A DNA stretch of 64,000 bases from assembly GCF_902459465.1 (NCBI RefSeq), contig NC_047066.1:6761047-6825046 (forward strand), read 5' to 3'. Origin of the DNA: Asterias rubens. Its lineage: Eukaryota; Echinodermata; Asteroidea; Forcipulatida; Asteriidae. The translations under genes were made by a program, and so were the position numbers. Within the stretch, counting starts at the first letter, position 1; each line of letters starts with the position of its first letter. Positions 10,445 through 22,800 of this stretch are shown in pieces. The notes beneath the pieces were generated by a model, which saw nothing but the letters and a program-made list of their open reading frames with translations, was not told where the DNA came from and did no database searches.

Positions 10445-13400
10445 TCAGTATTCTTCAGGGAAGTAATCGATGGGTTTTCTGAAGTCAAAAACTTCCTCAG
10501 GTTCAGAGAGAATGATCCCACCATCTTCCATGGCCTTTACGAATGCTTCTATCTGTAAACAAGAAAATATACAAAAAACATATCAATACAGAGAGTGATT
10601 TGCAAACTGGACTGAGCCAACGAGTGGCTAAAAGCACCAAATTAGGTAGGTGGGACTACATTTGAATTATGAGATCTAATCCTTTTTACATACATGTAGC
10701 ACCATGTAATGGTTTACAAGGTGCTGTGGTGCAATATACAGCCAATCAAACCAGGAACACCAGGGCAAACCCCCCCCCTTTTTTTTATAAGAGCACGTGC
10801 TTTACACAACACAAGGGACAAACAGCTTTACGTCCCATCCGAAGGACGAAACAATTGTTAAGTGTCTTGCTTAAAGGCAGTGGACACTATTGGTAATTGT
10901 CAAAGACTAGCCTTCACAGTTGGTGTATCTCAACATATGCATAAAATAACAAACCTGTGAAAATTTGAGCTCAATCAGTCATCAAAGTCGCGAGATAATA
11001 ATGAAAGAAGGAAACACCCTTGTCACACGAAGTTGTGTGCGTTTAGATGGTTGATTTCGAGACCTCAAGTTCTAAACTTAAGGTCTCGAAATCAAATTCG
11101 TGGAAATTACTTCTTTCTCCAAAACTATGGCACTTCAGAGGGAGCCGTTTCTCACAATGTTTTATACCACCAAGCTCTCCCCATTACTTGTCACCAAGAA
11201 AGGTTTTATGCGAATAATTATTTTGAGTAATTACCAATAGTGTCCACTGCCTTTAAGGACACAAGTTTCACGACTGGAACTCAAAACCCACAATCTGCTA
11301 ATCAGAAACACTAGAGTTTGAATTTGGTTCTCGTAACCACTCGGCCATGACACATCCACAATGACTACTCATCCTATATAGGATTTGAGGCATTGCATGG
11401 TGAGGTATCAATATATTTGGTTTGCGGTAACACCATGTGTGTATCTACAGTACTTGCCAGGTAGAGTTTGTTATTAGAGAACTGTCTCACTTAATTAGAT
11501 TAAGTAGATTGTTTGGGGTTTGGGAGACTTCTCAGTTCTGAAAAGAACTTTACTGCTTATTAACTATTACCTGGGCGGATGGTATAGAAATAGGCTGGGA
11601 CTACTACTTTAGCTTATAGGAACGTAATTAACTGTACTACCGCGGAGTCAGTTCTTGGGTTGGTCTCAAGGTTTCAACTAGCTTGCTCTACTCATCGTCA
11701 GGAGACAACTCACCCTCTCAAACTGTAGCATCTCCTCATCGATGTTCCAATGGAGGTTGCCGATACCACACTCCAGGCACCTCAGGGCTAGGATGCGACC
11801 GATGTTCTCTGCTGCGGCAACATCAGATGTGCTGTACACGCACTTCTTGATGGCCCATTCTTTGGTGGAGGCACTGACGACTACACTGCCGTTGTAGTGC
11901 TGGACGTAGGCTTTGATGTGTCTGTTTGACTTTTCAAAGTGTAACCTGTGTGGAGAAATTAGGAACGTGATAAATCAAACATGAAAAACATATGTGTAGT
12001 ACAGTGGCCTATTTCTTACAGCATTTCAAGCAGAGAGTATATTTGGTAAGACATTTCTCTAGAAATATTAATATTCTTTATCCCTGATGCAAATTTAACA
12101 TCTCTTATATCATTGCGGTACCCCCTGCCAAAACATAGGATTCGAACTGCCTCTAGCTACCTGGCAACCTCGGTAGTCTAGTTGGTAAGACACTGCTCTA
12201 GAATTGCGAGGGTAGTGGGCTCGAATCCCACCAGAGTAATATGCCTGTGTTAATTTTGGTTTTACCCATACACCGATGTGTGTTAGCACTGTATACTCAG
12301 TATTTTCCCCGAGTCCTGTGAAAAAATATCACAGGCATATTACTCAGGTGGGATTCGAACCCACGACCCTTGCAATTCTAGAGCAGTGTCTTACCAACTA
12401 GACTACCGAGGTTGCCAGGTAGCTAGAGGCAGTTCGAATCCTATGTTTTGGCAGGGGGTACCGCAACGATAAGAGATGTTAAATTTGCATCGGGGATAAA
12501 GAATATTAATATGCCTGTGATTCTTTTCACAGAGTTTGGGAAAGGTCCAACACACATCAGTGTATATTATGGGTAAAAAATAAAATTAAAATTCTTTATC
12601 CCGGATGCAAATTTCTATTTTTCAGAGAGTATTGCTTAGTAAGTTTTGTAATTTAGCAGGAAACCATTCACAAATTGCAGTTGGTGTTTTGCTGGTAACC
12701 TGTTTCTGGTAACCAAAAATTGTTTTGTGCTTAGCTTATTTTTGTGCTTTAGGCAGCTCCTAGGAAATTGGGCCCCGAATAGAAGGGAAGGTCGAGTGTG
12801 AATTGGTGGCCATGGCTGTGGTTGAATCACCATGTATGGGGCCATTCAGAATTGTCAGAGATTACAAATATTGAATTTGTTTTCTTTGAAATTGTGATGG
12901 GTGGATCTAAAGAGATAACTGAAAATCCTAATTCAGGATTCAGATGTGGGAGGAAAACTCAAACTGGGGGAAACCAACACCATTGGGCAAGGATTAACAA
13001 ATGAAAAATACACTAAGTCTGTTAAGGCTGTTGAAAACTACTGATGTTGGAGACCTTAAAAAAAAAATCCATGATTCATTTGAGGCATTACTTGTTTTTA
13101 ATAGTTAATTTCTGATAATGATTAATTTGTCATTTAAAAATTTCGTTTGCCTGTCTTTGTCCAACCTGTCTGTCCGTTTAATATCGAGTTTGTTCTTGTT
13201 TTGTTTGTACTTGTAAGGCACCTCACTACGAGCCTCGGCTTTGAGAAGATGCCCCCATACTTTATTTTATCTGCTATCTTTCCGCTTACTACAATTTGTT
13301 ATTATTTATATAAAATTCCTGCGTTTGCATTGTTCAAGTTTTTTTTCTTTAAGAAAGTACGGAAATAAAGGTGAGTTGAAATGAATTGAATTGAATTGAA

Positions 13401-14704
13401 TTGAATTGAATTGAATTATGAAACCATTCACTGTTTAAACATCAATATTTGGTTAGTGCGTCAAAAGAATTAAAAAAAAAGGAAATACCAAATAGATTTT
13501 TTATTTTATTATTGAGTTTTAAATGGCCCCTTAACACAATTACACTGCCCCTTGTACCACCCTAAGCAACAGCTGCAGCCAGAACACCAGTAAAAGGTAT
13601 CTCTTTTTGTTCGCCCCACAATCAACTTTAAGTGCGTCATCAAACAAGGACGTAATACACCCACACTGTTATGTTGTGTTATGAAATGTGCTCTAAATTG
13701 AATTGAGTATACGTAACAAAGACTATGGTTTCATGTTTCGCATTTTTGATTCCCAGAACTACAATGATTTGGCTTTTCAAAGAGGATCCACAAAAAAAAT
13801 ATTTTTGACCATACGTCAGTACGGTTTGGATTGCTAATTGGACACTTTTGAAGTCATAGTTACATATTAAGGTAGTATTATGAAATTTTCAGTTTTAGCC
13901 TCGAGTTAGTGCACTGGATTTCTTTAGGCAAGCTTTACACTTCCATAGAGGCAATTGAGGCAATTCATCGTTGCTGTAGTGCCCCTTGAAATAACCCAGT
14001 ATAATTATAAAGTTTGCCATTTGTTGTTTGTTTGTTTGGTTGTTTGTGAAAGCTGCCTTGCCTTCACAGCAACAAAGTATCACTGCAGCAAGTCAGCCTG
14101 ATACTTTGGCAATTGCCTCCAAACCCCCAGGTCATTGCCTTGGTGTATTTGAAATGTTTGAGTAGAAGTTTACAGTAGGGCGCCCTTTACCCAGGAAAAA
14201 AGTGTCAAAGTCAAATTATTTTCACTTGAATTTGTTCGGATGGCTGTGCCGACGAAAGTCGACAAAAGCCGCCTAAATTCTTCCAAGGCTGATCGTACAA
14301 AATTATCAGTCAAGAAAGTTATAAACCTGTACAAGAAACAAGATTTCTGAGGCCACTGTAACGTGGAATTTCCTATAAAGAAACAAAGATTCCTACTTAT
14401 GCCAGTAACTTCTGCGAGGATGGCTCTGGCCCCAGCCCTTATCTCGTCTAGCCACTCCCATTCTCTCTAGGTTGCGTGGATTACGGTTCAAGAAGTTCGG
14501 CGACACATCATCGTTTTCCGACAGACGTTCGTTGGTTGGTTGGCTTTCGGTTTCTCGTTCCAGTGCTGCTTCGGATGGTTTTGTGACAGAGGTGTGAAGG
14601 CATCTTAAAGCCTTGGTAGATGGACCTGTGAGGTTGCCTGTAGATTTTGTTTTGAATGAAACCAAAATATCATGAAATATGACAGATTTTTTCAGTAAAA
14701 TCAT
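10445..14704 (-). CDS. MRPL18: Mitochondrial large-subunit ribosomal protein L18 (uL18m)
   Basis: MRPL18 is a component of the mitochondrial 39S subunit and, in mammals, also helps import 5S rRNA. Three exons on the minus strand: 14704-14397, 11945-11714 and 10552-10445, with phases that join exactly; 215 residues against 180 in human. Exon 1 encodes a basic, acidic-poor N-terminus (residues 1-45) typical of a mitochondrial presequence, then [20 protein letters not shown], which matches the L18 family. Exon 2 carries [14 protein letters not shown] and the L18 fold core. Exon 3 gives [19 protein letters not shown] followed by a C-terminal extension ending in YFPEEY. I chose the ATG at 14704 because an in-frame TAG lies four codons upstream. 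Intron 2 holds a SINE interrupted by a MITE. Confidence 0.93.
10662..11350 (-). mobile_element. tRNA-derived SINE interrupted by a MITE
   Basis: A reverse-oriented copy of the SINE seen intact at 22862-23172. Its head lies at 11257-11350 and its body at 10662-10870, split by the family 1 MITE. The whole sits in MRPL18 intron 2. Confidence 0.8.
10871..11256 (+). mobile_element. MITE family 1 inserted in the SINE
   Basis: A full-length family 1 copy. The flanks read CTTGC-TTAA on the left and TTAA-GGACACAAG on the right. The uninterrupted SINE at 58.2 kb reads CTTGCTTAAGGACACAAG, so the insertion duplicated TTAA. Confidence 0.93.
12078..12500. repeat. Inverted pair of tRNA-derived SINEs (palindrome)
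   Basis: The left arm (about 12078-12240) and right arm (about 12335-12500) are near-perfect reverse complements. Each contains a tRNA-like head with an A-box-like TAGTCTAGTTGGTAAGACAC and a B-box-like GGGCTCGAATCCC. The tail carries TTTATCCC(C/T)GATGCAAATTT. Located in MRPL18 intron 1. Confidence 0.85.
12500..14396 (-). other. MRPL18: MRPL18 intron 1, remainder
   Basis: Non-coding. It contains a degraded copy of the GGGCCC-AATTT family (about 12655-12775) and a fragment of the AGGCCTGATACTTC family (about 13915-14115). No gene is seen. Confidence 0.6.
13381..13417. repeat. (GAATT)n microsatellite
   Basis: Seven GAATT-type pentamers in MRPL18 intron 1. Confidence 0.9.
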
Positions 14705-16827
14705 CAGCAATAAATAACTCTATTGTTTCGCCAGCAGATCATGATAGTGTCTTGTCTTGATATAATTATTGAACAGCTCCTTACTAGGAGCGAACAACAC
14801 TCATTGAGGTCAGGTCAGGAGGGAGGAACTCCTATTCGCTTTTATGTGCACTGTGAGTGTACGACGAACCTAAGTGGGGCTAGTGATGCTGCGCTTCAGC
14901 GCTTGGTGTCCAAAAAATAAAGCGTTTGCAAAGCGATGCGACAGGTTCAAAATATAAACCTGGGAATTTGCTCAGGGATCCGGTAAGTTTTTGTCCTTTT
15001 TCTGCAAAAATATTTTCTCAATGCAATGGTTTTTTGAGTGTTCATTAGACATTGAGTTGAGGATTAAATACGTGCCCTTAGAATTTGTGTCAAGATTTTT
15101 GAAAGTGGTAAAAATGGGGCAAATCTGGTAACTAGCTGTCAAAATTATACGTGTTGGACCAGATTGTCGTTTGCCGCTCGAAGAATCTTGTAACCCTCCT
15201 CCGGCCTAGCGCAGTGGCCGTCGCGAGGAGGGTTACGTTTTCGCAACTATCCCATGAATGGTGTATTGTTACTTCCAATAACTATAAGGCTCCCCTGTGA
15301 GCCTTATAGGGGTCTAGTATTTTGGGCCTCCTTAACGCATGTTTTTCAAATCAGCGTTGATAGGTGAAAGTTTTACGACAGTTAGCCAGCAATAACTGAA
15401 GTTTCTTTTGTTCAACACTACCAAACCTTTCCCCACATACTCAATATACATTCATAATGCTTGTATCATGTGTGTTTCCTTTTGTTTAGTGAAATTAAAA
15501 AACATCGTCAAAAAATGCAATTTTCTGCTCGGTAATCACTGTTATTTTTCTGCCGCATCACACGTTTCTAGAAGAAGTGTATTGTGATTGTGAAGACAAG
15601 ATCATACATGTTTTTTCTTCTTGTTAGTGACACAAAGAACTTCATTATATTTACTTCACTTTATTTATAGGATAGACTATTGCATTTACCTTCAATAAAT
15701 AAAAATGTTACAAAACAGTGCCTATCTATCACAGCGCCCTCTGTAGTCCAAATTAAATTTTTCCCGTTTTGGTGCATAACTGTGTCACCAAAACGAAGGA
15801 AATGTGAAAAGAAGAAAAAATATACACAGAGATATACACACCTCTTAGAGGGCTGTTCATTCCCCTCCACACGGCATAGGTCATTGATCGAATCATTTTT
15901 CACCTTCACTCTGTCGGCTAAATAATGTTAAAACAAAAAGACAACCCACATTTTTTTGCACTCGACAGCCATAATAAATACTGCTGTCGCTTGAGGGCGC
16001 CCTGTAAAATCGCTGAGCGAAAGTACACGTGCTTTATTTACAATCCCATTGCATGTGCACAAAAAAGTAATTCAGAGGGGAAAGATCGAGGCTGATTGGT
16101 GAGTATTTTATGTTTAGATGTGAACCAATTTAATTAAACTGAAGGATTTCGTTTGACAAATCTTTAGGATCATTTTTTTATAGTCAAAGATTGACTATAC
16201 ATCATTAATTGAATTGAGTGACATTTTTTGTGGTTTTTTAGTATTTAAAAAAAATCTAGTTTTGTTGGTAAAAATAAATTATATTATTTATTAAAATTTA
16301 AATGCCACTTTTACAATTTCCTCATTGTTGGAACATTCAAAGTTTTGAGGTTGTCCAACATGATGTAGGCCAGGTTGAACTCTTCTGTTGCATACAATGT
16401 GATCATGGAGTCCTCACCATTCAATTATTAAAACTGCTTGCCTGCTTTACACTATTAAAAAAGTATTACATATAATATACATACAAAACAAAAGGACCTG
16501 CGCTGCGGTATAGATAATTATAATAAATCATGGACAAATTGTTAATTTAAAAGAATAATTATATTTAATGGCTTTAAATTTTTGACCCTAGATCATGGCT
16601 AGCATCAGAGTCTTTGTCAACAAAGGGAAGGCCTTTAATATTTATGGTATCACAACAAACACAAACAAACATTCTAGATTTTCCTTATTATTTAAACAAA
16701 CCTTATTTTATGAAATTGTAGCGGTCGGTATCATTAATTCATTATTCACTTTCTTCTTATTTATATTATACTATGTAGCTTTGAAAGTAGCCCTGTTCTA
16801 TCAACGGTTGTCATCTCAACCCACAAG
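14705..16827. promoter_or_regulatory. MRPL18-NLE1 head-to-head intergenic region
   Basis: The two genes diverge across about 2.1 kb, which must contain both promoters. A hairpin of GTAACCCTCCT with AGGAGGGTTAC lies at 15190-15235, and another around AAGGCTCCCC at 15286-15312. The open frames at 15661-15925 overlap on both strands, are low in complexity and match nothing I recognise. No core promoter motif is clear. Confidence 0.4.
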
Positions 16828-19800
16828 ATGGAGGAAGAGGGAGAGAGAATTTTGACGCAATTTGTGACGGAGACCGGGGAAACAACCGGTGACCCTTTTG
16901 ATCTTCCAGTCAATGTTAGCACAGAAAAGCTGCAGTTGATATGCAATGCCATATTACAGAAGGTAATGGATGGGTGATGATGACCCACACCCCAGCACTG
17001 ACCCCTCTCCCCACACGCCAGCACAAAACCCTAGCCCTTCCCTACACCAAAGCGTTTAGATGGTTGATTTCAATACCTCAAAAATTCTAAACCTGAGGTC
17101 TCGAAATCAAATTTGTGGAAAAAAATTACTTTTTTTTAAACAAAAACTATGTCACTTCAGAGGGAGTCGTTTCTCACAATGTTTTATACCATCAAACTCT
17201 CCCCACAGGAGGAGCCGGTTCCATACACGTTCTTCATCAATGAGACGGAGGTCACCTCAAGTCTGGATGAGACCCTCAAGACACAGAAACAGGAGACAGA
17301 AACAGAGAAGGTCTTGAACATCGTGTACCAGCCTCAGGCCATCTTCAGGGTCCGTGCCGTCACTAGATGCACAAGTACCATCGAGGGACATGCTGAAGCT
17401 GTAATCTCGGTTGCGTTTAGCCCAGATGGCAGGTAGGCCAGGACTTCCTTGGGCCTGGGCCCAATTTGATAGCGTTGCTTAAGCGCAGAATTCTTATCAT
17501 TTTAGCACCTTCCTTATAGCACTGCTTAGGCACAAAAACATTGCTAAGCACAGCAACGAAATGATTACCAGATTAAAGTTACCAGCCAAAATACCATGTC
17601 ACATGTACAATTATTAGTGATTGGTGTCCTGCTTATTTCTGCTAAGTAGGAAATTGTTAAGCATAATTTATTAAATTAGGCCCTTATATGTTCTACCCAC
17701 TCCCGAACAGTATGATAAGATCAAGCTTGGAGTTTTACAAAGGTCAAGACAGTCGTAACCCCCCACTGCCCCCTGTCTGGGACCAAACTTTATACAGCTG
17801 AGTGTTAAGCACAAAACATTGCTTAGCATAGACAAAATCTGGCTTAGATTTATCATAAAATTGCCTAAGTTGACTTATGAAATGAGTGGTTTGACTTAAA
17901 ATTATACATACATTTGCCGACCGTTGGACCAGGAGAAGTGGAAATGGTGGCAGCCTTATAATGTTTTGGGTGGAGAAACCCTTTTCATTGATTTTTGTAT
18001 GTCTGTATTCTCAATTTTGTCAGATATCTTGCTAGTGGATCAGGAGACACTACAGTCAGGTTCTGGGATGTCAACACAGAGACTCCACATCACACCTGCA
18101 AAGGTAAGGTACTAGACTTGTGCATTTTATTACTTACCCATGGGAAACCTCTCAGTGAAACATTGTTTTGCAGAGGTGCCCAGCAACTACAAACACATAA
18201 ATTGTTTTTAAATTGTATTGATATAAAAAAGTATTATCTCATACCTGTATGCTTCATTTTTGAAAGAGCAAGGGCACTAAGGCATTTTCTCAATGGTTAA
18301 GGGCACACTTTGAGGGAATTGTAAATTTCTGTTGGAGCATTTCAAGGGCACCAAGGCAATGACCAGAGGAAACTGAGGCAATCCCCTTCATTGCCTCTGT
18401 GAAGTATCAGGCCTGCTGTCTATCCCCATTTCTTTCATTCTTGGACAGTTTTAAAATAATTTTGTCTTCCAAAAACCTGGTAGATTATTTTATTCTTGCA
18501 TTAATGTAGGGAAGTAAACTAAGCCGGCCAACTTCTCATTCTTTCTTGCAGGCCACAAACATTGGGTTTTATGCATAGCCTGGTCTCCAGATGGACGTCT
18601 GCTCGCCTCGGGTTGTAAAAACAGTCAGGTGAGAGTTTTGCAGTTTTTTCTCTGTTCACCAGGCTGAGAAAAAGGTTTTTTTTCTCCCCTCAGTGAGAAG
18701 TCTTTTTTAGCCTGTACCATGTGAAAATAATAGGTTACCAATTGTACTCAATTAGAGTTTCCTACTTTTTTTCAATAAGGCATGCGCATGTCAGTGTGCT
18801 GCTGTGGTCACAGCCAGAGAACTATTAAATCCTATCATCTTTTTGTTTTGTACACAGGTTATTTTGTGGGACCCAGAGACGGGCAAGCAAGTAGGACGAG
18901 CGCTGACCGGTCACAGACAGTGGATCACCTCCTTAGCCTGGGAGCCTCTTCACATCAATGCAAACTGCAGACATCTCGCAAGCTCCTCAAAGGTACTCTA
19001 GGCATAAGGCTAGATCGAACTTCACCCAAAAGCGAGTTTTGTTGTAGGAATAATTTGGTACACGCTGTTTTTTCCCCAATTGTGACACAAGGAAATTTGC
19101 TTTACTTTTGCGTGAATTATGAACAGGGCTTTAATCTCCATAAATCCTTACACTTGGAGACTTTTGAGACACTGGTAGCAAACAAAACAGTCCTCTCTCA
19201 CCATGCAAAGTTTGGAATTCACTCGCCAAATATACTTTCACTCTCCTGTGTAATTGAGTACATCCAACATAATTTTTGTTTGGGACTCTAACCAACAACC
19301 TCCGGATTAACGTGCCAGCTCTCTACCAACTGAGCTGTCTATGTTGGCGGTCTCCCTATTTTGTCAATATCTGGGGGTCGTTCCAAATCATTTAGAATTT
19401 ACCCAGTTAGTTTCCCTTGTGGTTTATATTTTTGATTATTTGTTTTTCCTTAGTACAAGTCACATTTAGAGATAGTTTAATTGCTTGTTTGTTACTGCAG
19501 GATGCCACGGTGCGTCTTTGGGACGTAACGTTAGGAACGTGTATGCGCTCATTATCGAGTCATCTACAGTCAGTGACATGTGTGAAGTGGGGAGGGAATG
19601 GTCTACTCTACACATCATCTCAAGATAGGACGGTCAAAGTGTGGAGGGCTGAAGATGTGAGTAAATCTTAGTTTCATATATGCAGAAAAATAATTACCAA
19701 TTTGAGTTTAAATACCTTTTGACCATGTTGTATTGTTTTGGCAAGAGGAATAAAACGAATGTATTCTGCCTAAACAACAATAACCTATGATTCCTTGGAG

Positions 19801-22800
19801 AAATTTTGTTAATGTTCACTGGAAAATCTCCTGTGTTGTAGCTAGGGTGGGCGGTGCTTGGCGGGTCTGCCCGGGACTAAAAAATGCTATGAGCAAAATA
19901 TTTTAAAAGATCGTCCATTTCGCACTGATCTAAAACAGAGCTAATGTATATCAAATTCACAGAGGGAAGAACTAGTTAGAAAGAACACAGTCAAAAGGCC
20001 ATTCAACTTATTGCATGGCCCCATAACACGAATAGTTTGAAAACCTTGCATCATGCGGAAACCTGAAGCTTGCACTTCAGCAATAATTCCCCCATAATTA
20101 ACATGAATAATTTTGTTGATTAATTTGCTTGTCCCTTGGTAGCTTCAAAAAATTTGATTTATGGCCAACCACTAAAATTATCACCATATTTAAGGATAAT
20201 TTGGTTATTTTGTGTGTTGCTTCTTTGTAGGGAACACTGTGCAGAACATTACAAGGGCATGGCCACTGGGTGAACACCATGGCGCTGAGCACAGATTATG
20301 TCATGAGGACGGGGGCGTGTGACCCGACCAAGGCTTCGGTTGTATACAGAAAAATTACTGAATCAGGTACGATAAAGGATAAAGAAATGTCAGACCTTTT
20401 TATTTGAATATCAAGTAATAAACCACAAGGGAAACTGACTTTGTAGATTTGAAATGATTTGGGGTTAAACAAAGAGTATTTGCTAGGGCTGGACTGGAAC
20501 CTGGACGCTGATGTTGGATTTAGAGGACTTGGGACACGGTTAGTGCTTATGGATAAATCTTGAAGTTGAAATTTTTGCAGAACTGATATCGTAACAAAAA
20601 TAATTTCCTTAAAAATTGCTTTTAAACGAACAAAGAGGTTTCATGCAGTGCTATACTGGCATATTACCAGAATTAACTGACTGGTGCAAAAAGATTGCTT
20701 TTATCTACAATTTTTCATTGTAAAACAAAACCTCTGCTCATTAAACGCTTTTTGTTTAATTTTTTTTTACAGCGGAGGAACTGTCCAGAATGGCATTGGA
20801 GAGATATAATAGTGCAAAGGTATGTTTTTTAAAGACTCTTCTTTGGTCTGTTGTGGTTAAAATGCGAAGTTCTTTAACATTGTTATTGTTGGTGGTGGAA
20901 TAAGACTGTGTCTATGAGTAAATTTAGAAATGATAAACAAGTTAGAACCTTTTTGCCATATTTGAACATTGAAGCCGAGACACAGGGCAATCAGAGCTAC
21001 CAACTGTCCCTGCTCCTGCAGAAACTTTTCTGAAAAGAAAGTAAGAAACCAATCTTTCCTTGTCCTGAAGAACACATTTGAAAATCTCCTTGATTATACT
21101 CCCTGATTGTCGTACAAAATCTCCCTGATAGCAAGATGCAAATGTTGGCAGCACTTTGCGATTACAATTTTGCCTGAATATTTAAAACCCAGTAATGCTC
21201 CCTCATTATTATTCCCAACAAAAATCGGCATGATTTAGTAATCACCCCTCAAAACAAGCCTCATAAATATTTCCAGAGTTTCAATTTTTAATTTTTTTTT
21301 AACTTCACACAGGGCACTGAACCAGAAAGACTCGTCTCTGGCTCTGATGATTTCACTCTGTTTCTATGGCAACCGTCAGAGGACAAGAAACCCATAGCGC
21401 GGATGACCGGTCACCAACAACTGATTAACGAGGTTGCATTCTCGCCGGATACCAGGCTAATTGCTAGCGCTTCATTTGACAAGTCCATTAAACTTTGGGA
21501 CGGCAGATCGGGGAAGTGAGTGGTTTTTTTTTGCAAATGAAAAATGTCGTGGGGAGGGTAAAGAACTGTAGAGCTTAGGGCCTTCACCCCAAAAAAAAGA
21601 AGCAATACAAAATTTCAATGATTTTGTATAGTATTTTTCAACTTGTATGGTAAAACCAAGAGGAAATCAGCTGATCCAAGGAAAAGTTGCATGCCTGCAC
21701 ATGAGGCAAAATTTACAGCCAACTTGGAGGCAAGCGACTATAGTAAATGCTATAAGACCACTCTAAAAGCATAATATGGGTACTTTTTCAAACATTGTCT
21801 TACGATTCTCTTCTGGGTGACTGGTTGCCTGTTAATTGGCTTGTGTGACATGGACCTTATACTCAAGTGTAATAGTTCCCGATAAATGGCATCTTTATGG
21901 GTTTGAGCTGCGTCAAGTTTTTAAATTTTCATTAGTGGTTCACTAACCAACCGTGCATGTGATTTGATAGAACTCCTGTGTGCCGCAATTGTCATGTTGT
22001 CCTACATCCCTCGGTCCTTCTAAATCCTTTGAAGGATTTGGAAGGGTAAGGGTTAAAAACCGTGGACACTATTGGTAATTACTCAAAATAATTATCAGCA
22101 TAAAACCTTACTTGGTAACAAGTAATGGGGAGAGGTTGATGGTGTCATACACTGTGAGAAACGGCTCCCTCTGAAGTGACGTAGTTTTCGAGAAAGCAGT
22201 AATTTTCCACGAATTTGATTTTGAGACCTCAAGTTTAGAATTTGTGGTCTCGAAATCAAGCATCAGAAAGCGCACACAACTTCGTGTGACTAGGGTTTTT
22301 TTTTCTTTCATTATTATCTCCCAACTTCGACAACCGATTGAGCTCAAATTTTCACAGGTTTGTTATTGTATATGCGTATGTTGAGATACACCAAATGTGA
22401 AGGCTAGTCTTTGACAATTACCAATAGTGTCCAGTGTCTTTAAGACGCACGAAAGGGTGAAGTTAATGGAATTGTTTGAAACCTCACTCTGTAAAAGTTC
22501 CAAAGTCGACGAGGTGCAAATAATAAACTCATTGATAACACTGCTTTTTCTAAAACAATTGTTGTTGCATCCTGCTACCCTGATGTGCTGGTATATAAAT
22601 ATATTTTTTAATACAATTATTTTTCGTTTTGTTCAGGTTTCTGACAACTCTGAGGGGCCATGTTAACAAAGTTTATCAGGTGAATATTTGAATATTTTAC
22701 AAAATATAAAACAAATTAATGTGACCTTATTTTCCTGTAGTTTGGTTGGGACATTTGTACGTATTCAACTGCAACTTTGTTTAAAAAGAGAGGCAACATC

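Noticed and set aside
12170-12245. Functional tRNA gene
   Set aside because: A and B boxes are good, but the acceptor stem does not pair and an inverted twin with the same SINE tail follows.
18782-19291. 169-codon plus-strand frame in the NLE1 region
   Set aside because: It is an out-of-frame reading across NLE1 exon 5 and intron 5; the true frame gives the WD40 repeat.
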